A stretch of DNA of 64,000 nucleotides from contig CBDCZF010000012.1 in NCBI GenBank assembly GCA_965224225.1, forward strand, positions 124,001 through 188,000. The letters are read 5' to 3'. Below are positions 63,848 through 64,000 of the stretch, one piece after another. Positions within the stretch are counted from its first letter, which is position 1. The number at the start of each line of letters is the position of its first letter. Made by a program: the position numbers and the translations under genes. Source of the stretch: CAJQQK01 sp965224225 (GTDB lineage Bacteria; Pseudomonadota; Alphaproteobacteria; Rhizobiales; Hyphomicrobiaceae). The notes below the pieces were generated by a model, which did not search any database, had not been told where the DNA came from, and was given only the letters and a program-made list of their open reading frames with translations.

Positions 63848-64000
63848 TTATTGGCGTGCCTTACGCATGATCTCGCGGGCGAGTTCATCGGCGACTTCAT
63901 GGGGCGGCCGTCCCGTCGATTTAGAATGTGTGTAGATTTCCGACAGGCGTTCGCCGATAGCGTCGATTTGGGCCAGGACGCTGTCGCGCGTTGCCGCATC
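63848..64000 (-). CDS. C-terminal end of a probable Glu/Leu/Phe/Val dehydrogenase
   Basis: The last 50 codons of a minus-strand gene running off the right edge. The stop (TTA complement) is at 63848-63850. The end reads DSVLAQIDAIGERLSEIY, then STGRPPHEVADELAREIMRK, the style of leucine/glutamate dehydrogenase C-termini. Too little to tell the substrate. The frame is open to the edge. Confidence 0.55.
   Translation of the reverse strand, partial: DAATRDSVLAQIDAIGERLSEIYTHSKSTGRPPHEVADELAREIMRKARQ

Overview
The window looks like chromosomal DNA of a high-GC alphaproteobacterium, most likely of the Rhizobiales (Hyphomicrobiales) type. Pointers are: the tail end of a gene-transfer-agent (GTA) cluster; a FeuP/FeuQ-like two-component pair; the block ccmI-ccmE-ccmF-ccmH, then degP, a response regulator, a histidine kinase and glnE; an ArsR-methyltransferase fusion in front of metF; a double cold-shock-domain protein; an intracellular PHA depolymerase; and alphaproteobacterial-type GyrA, ParC and HemB. 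No tRNA, rRNA, CRISPR array, insertion sequence or integrase was seen. Species cannot be named from the sequence alone.

Layout. 1-2.2 kb: 3' end of the GTA baseplate gene and a holin-like gene. 2.4-4.5 kb: FeuPQ-like regulators. 4.6-5.1 kb: glycine-zipper lipoprotein. 5.2-9.3 kb: cytochrome c maturation operon, tail-to-tail with a secreted trypsin-like protease. 10.6-17.5 kb: degP, response regulator, histidine kinase, glnE (envelope stress and nitrogen control). 17.7-20.5 kb: EF-hand protein, ECF sigma factor, one-TM candidate anti-sigma factor and CnrX/CpxP-like sensor in one compact cluster. 20.6-32.8 kb: a patch of regulators that looks less GC-rich in parts: a BTAD/TPR regulator, amiC, an HTH/PNPOx divergent pair, a cytoplasmic histidine kinase coupled to a REC-GGDEF-EAL protein, and an HTH protein. 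33-37.3 kb: RlpA, a degenerate-active-site SDR, a tiny ORF with an extreme Shine-Dalgarno sequence, a Cys-rich exported protein, and a phospholipase C-like/DUF4332 gene broken by two frameshifts. 37.4-41.5 kb: DMT transporter, hemB, bpt, ppk2. 41.6-47.9 kb: caspase-like/WD40 protein whose catalytic Cys is Ser, then a four-gene arylsulfotransferase-sulfotransferase cassette. 48-53.2 kb: parC, phaZ, SMP-30-like lactonase. 53.2-59.6 kb: small membrane protein, gloA, double CSD protein, DUF192 protein, ArsR-methyltransferase/metF operon, two membrane proteins, PRC-barrel protein. 59.9-64 kb: gyrA, a secreted HExxH peptidase and the 3' end of a probable Glu/Leu/Phe/Val dehydrogenase.

Most of the window is housekeeping or envelope biology. 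The least ordinary parts are (i) the pseudo-caspase/14x WD40 protein beside the sulfation-type cassette, (ii) the 25-codon ORF whose ribosome-binding site matches 14 nt of the 16S 3' tail and which carries two internal CCTCC motifs and its own terminator, (iii) the EF-hand/ECF/anti-sigma/metal-sensor cluster, (iv) a leader hairpin that would bury the RBS of a small basic protein, and (v) a strong terminator embedded in the signal-peptide codons of the DUF192 gene. All functional statements rest on reading motifs by eye; no database search was possible.
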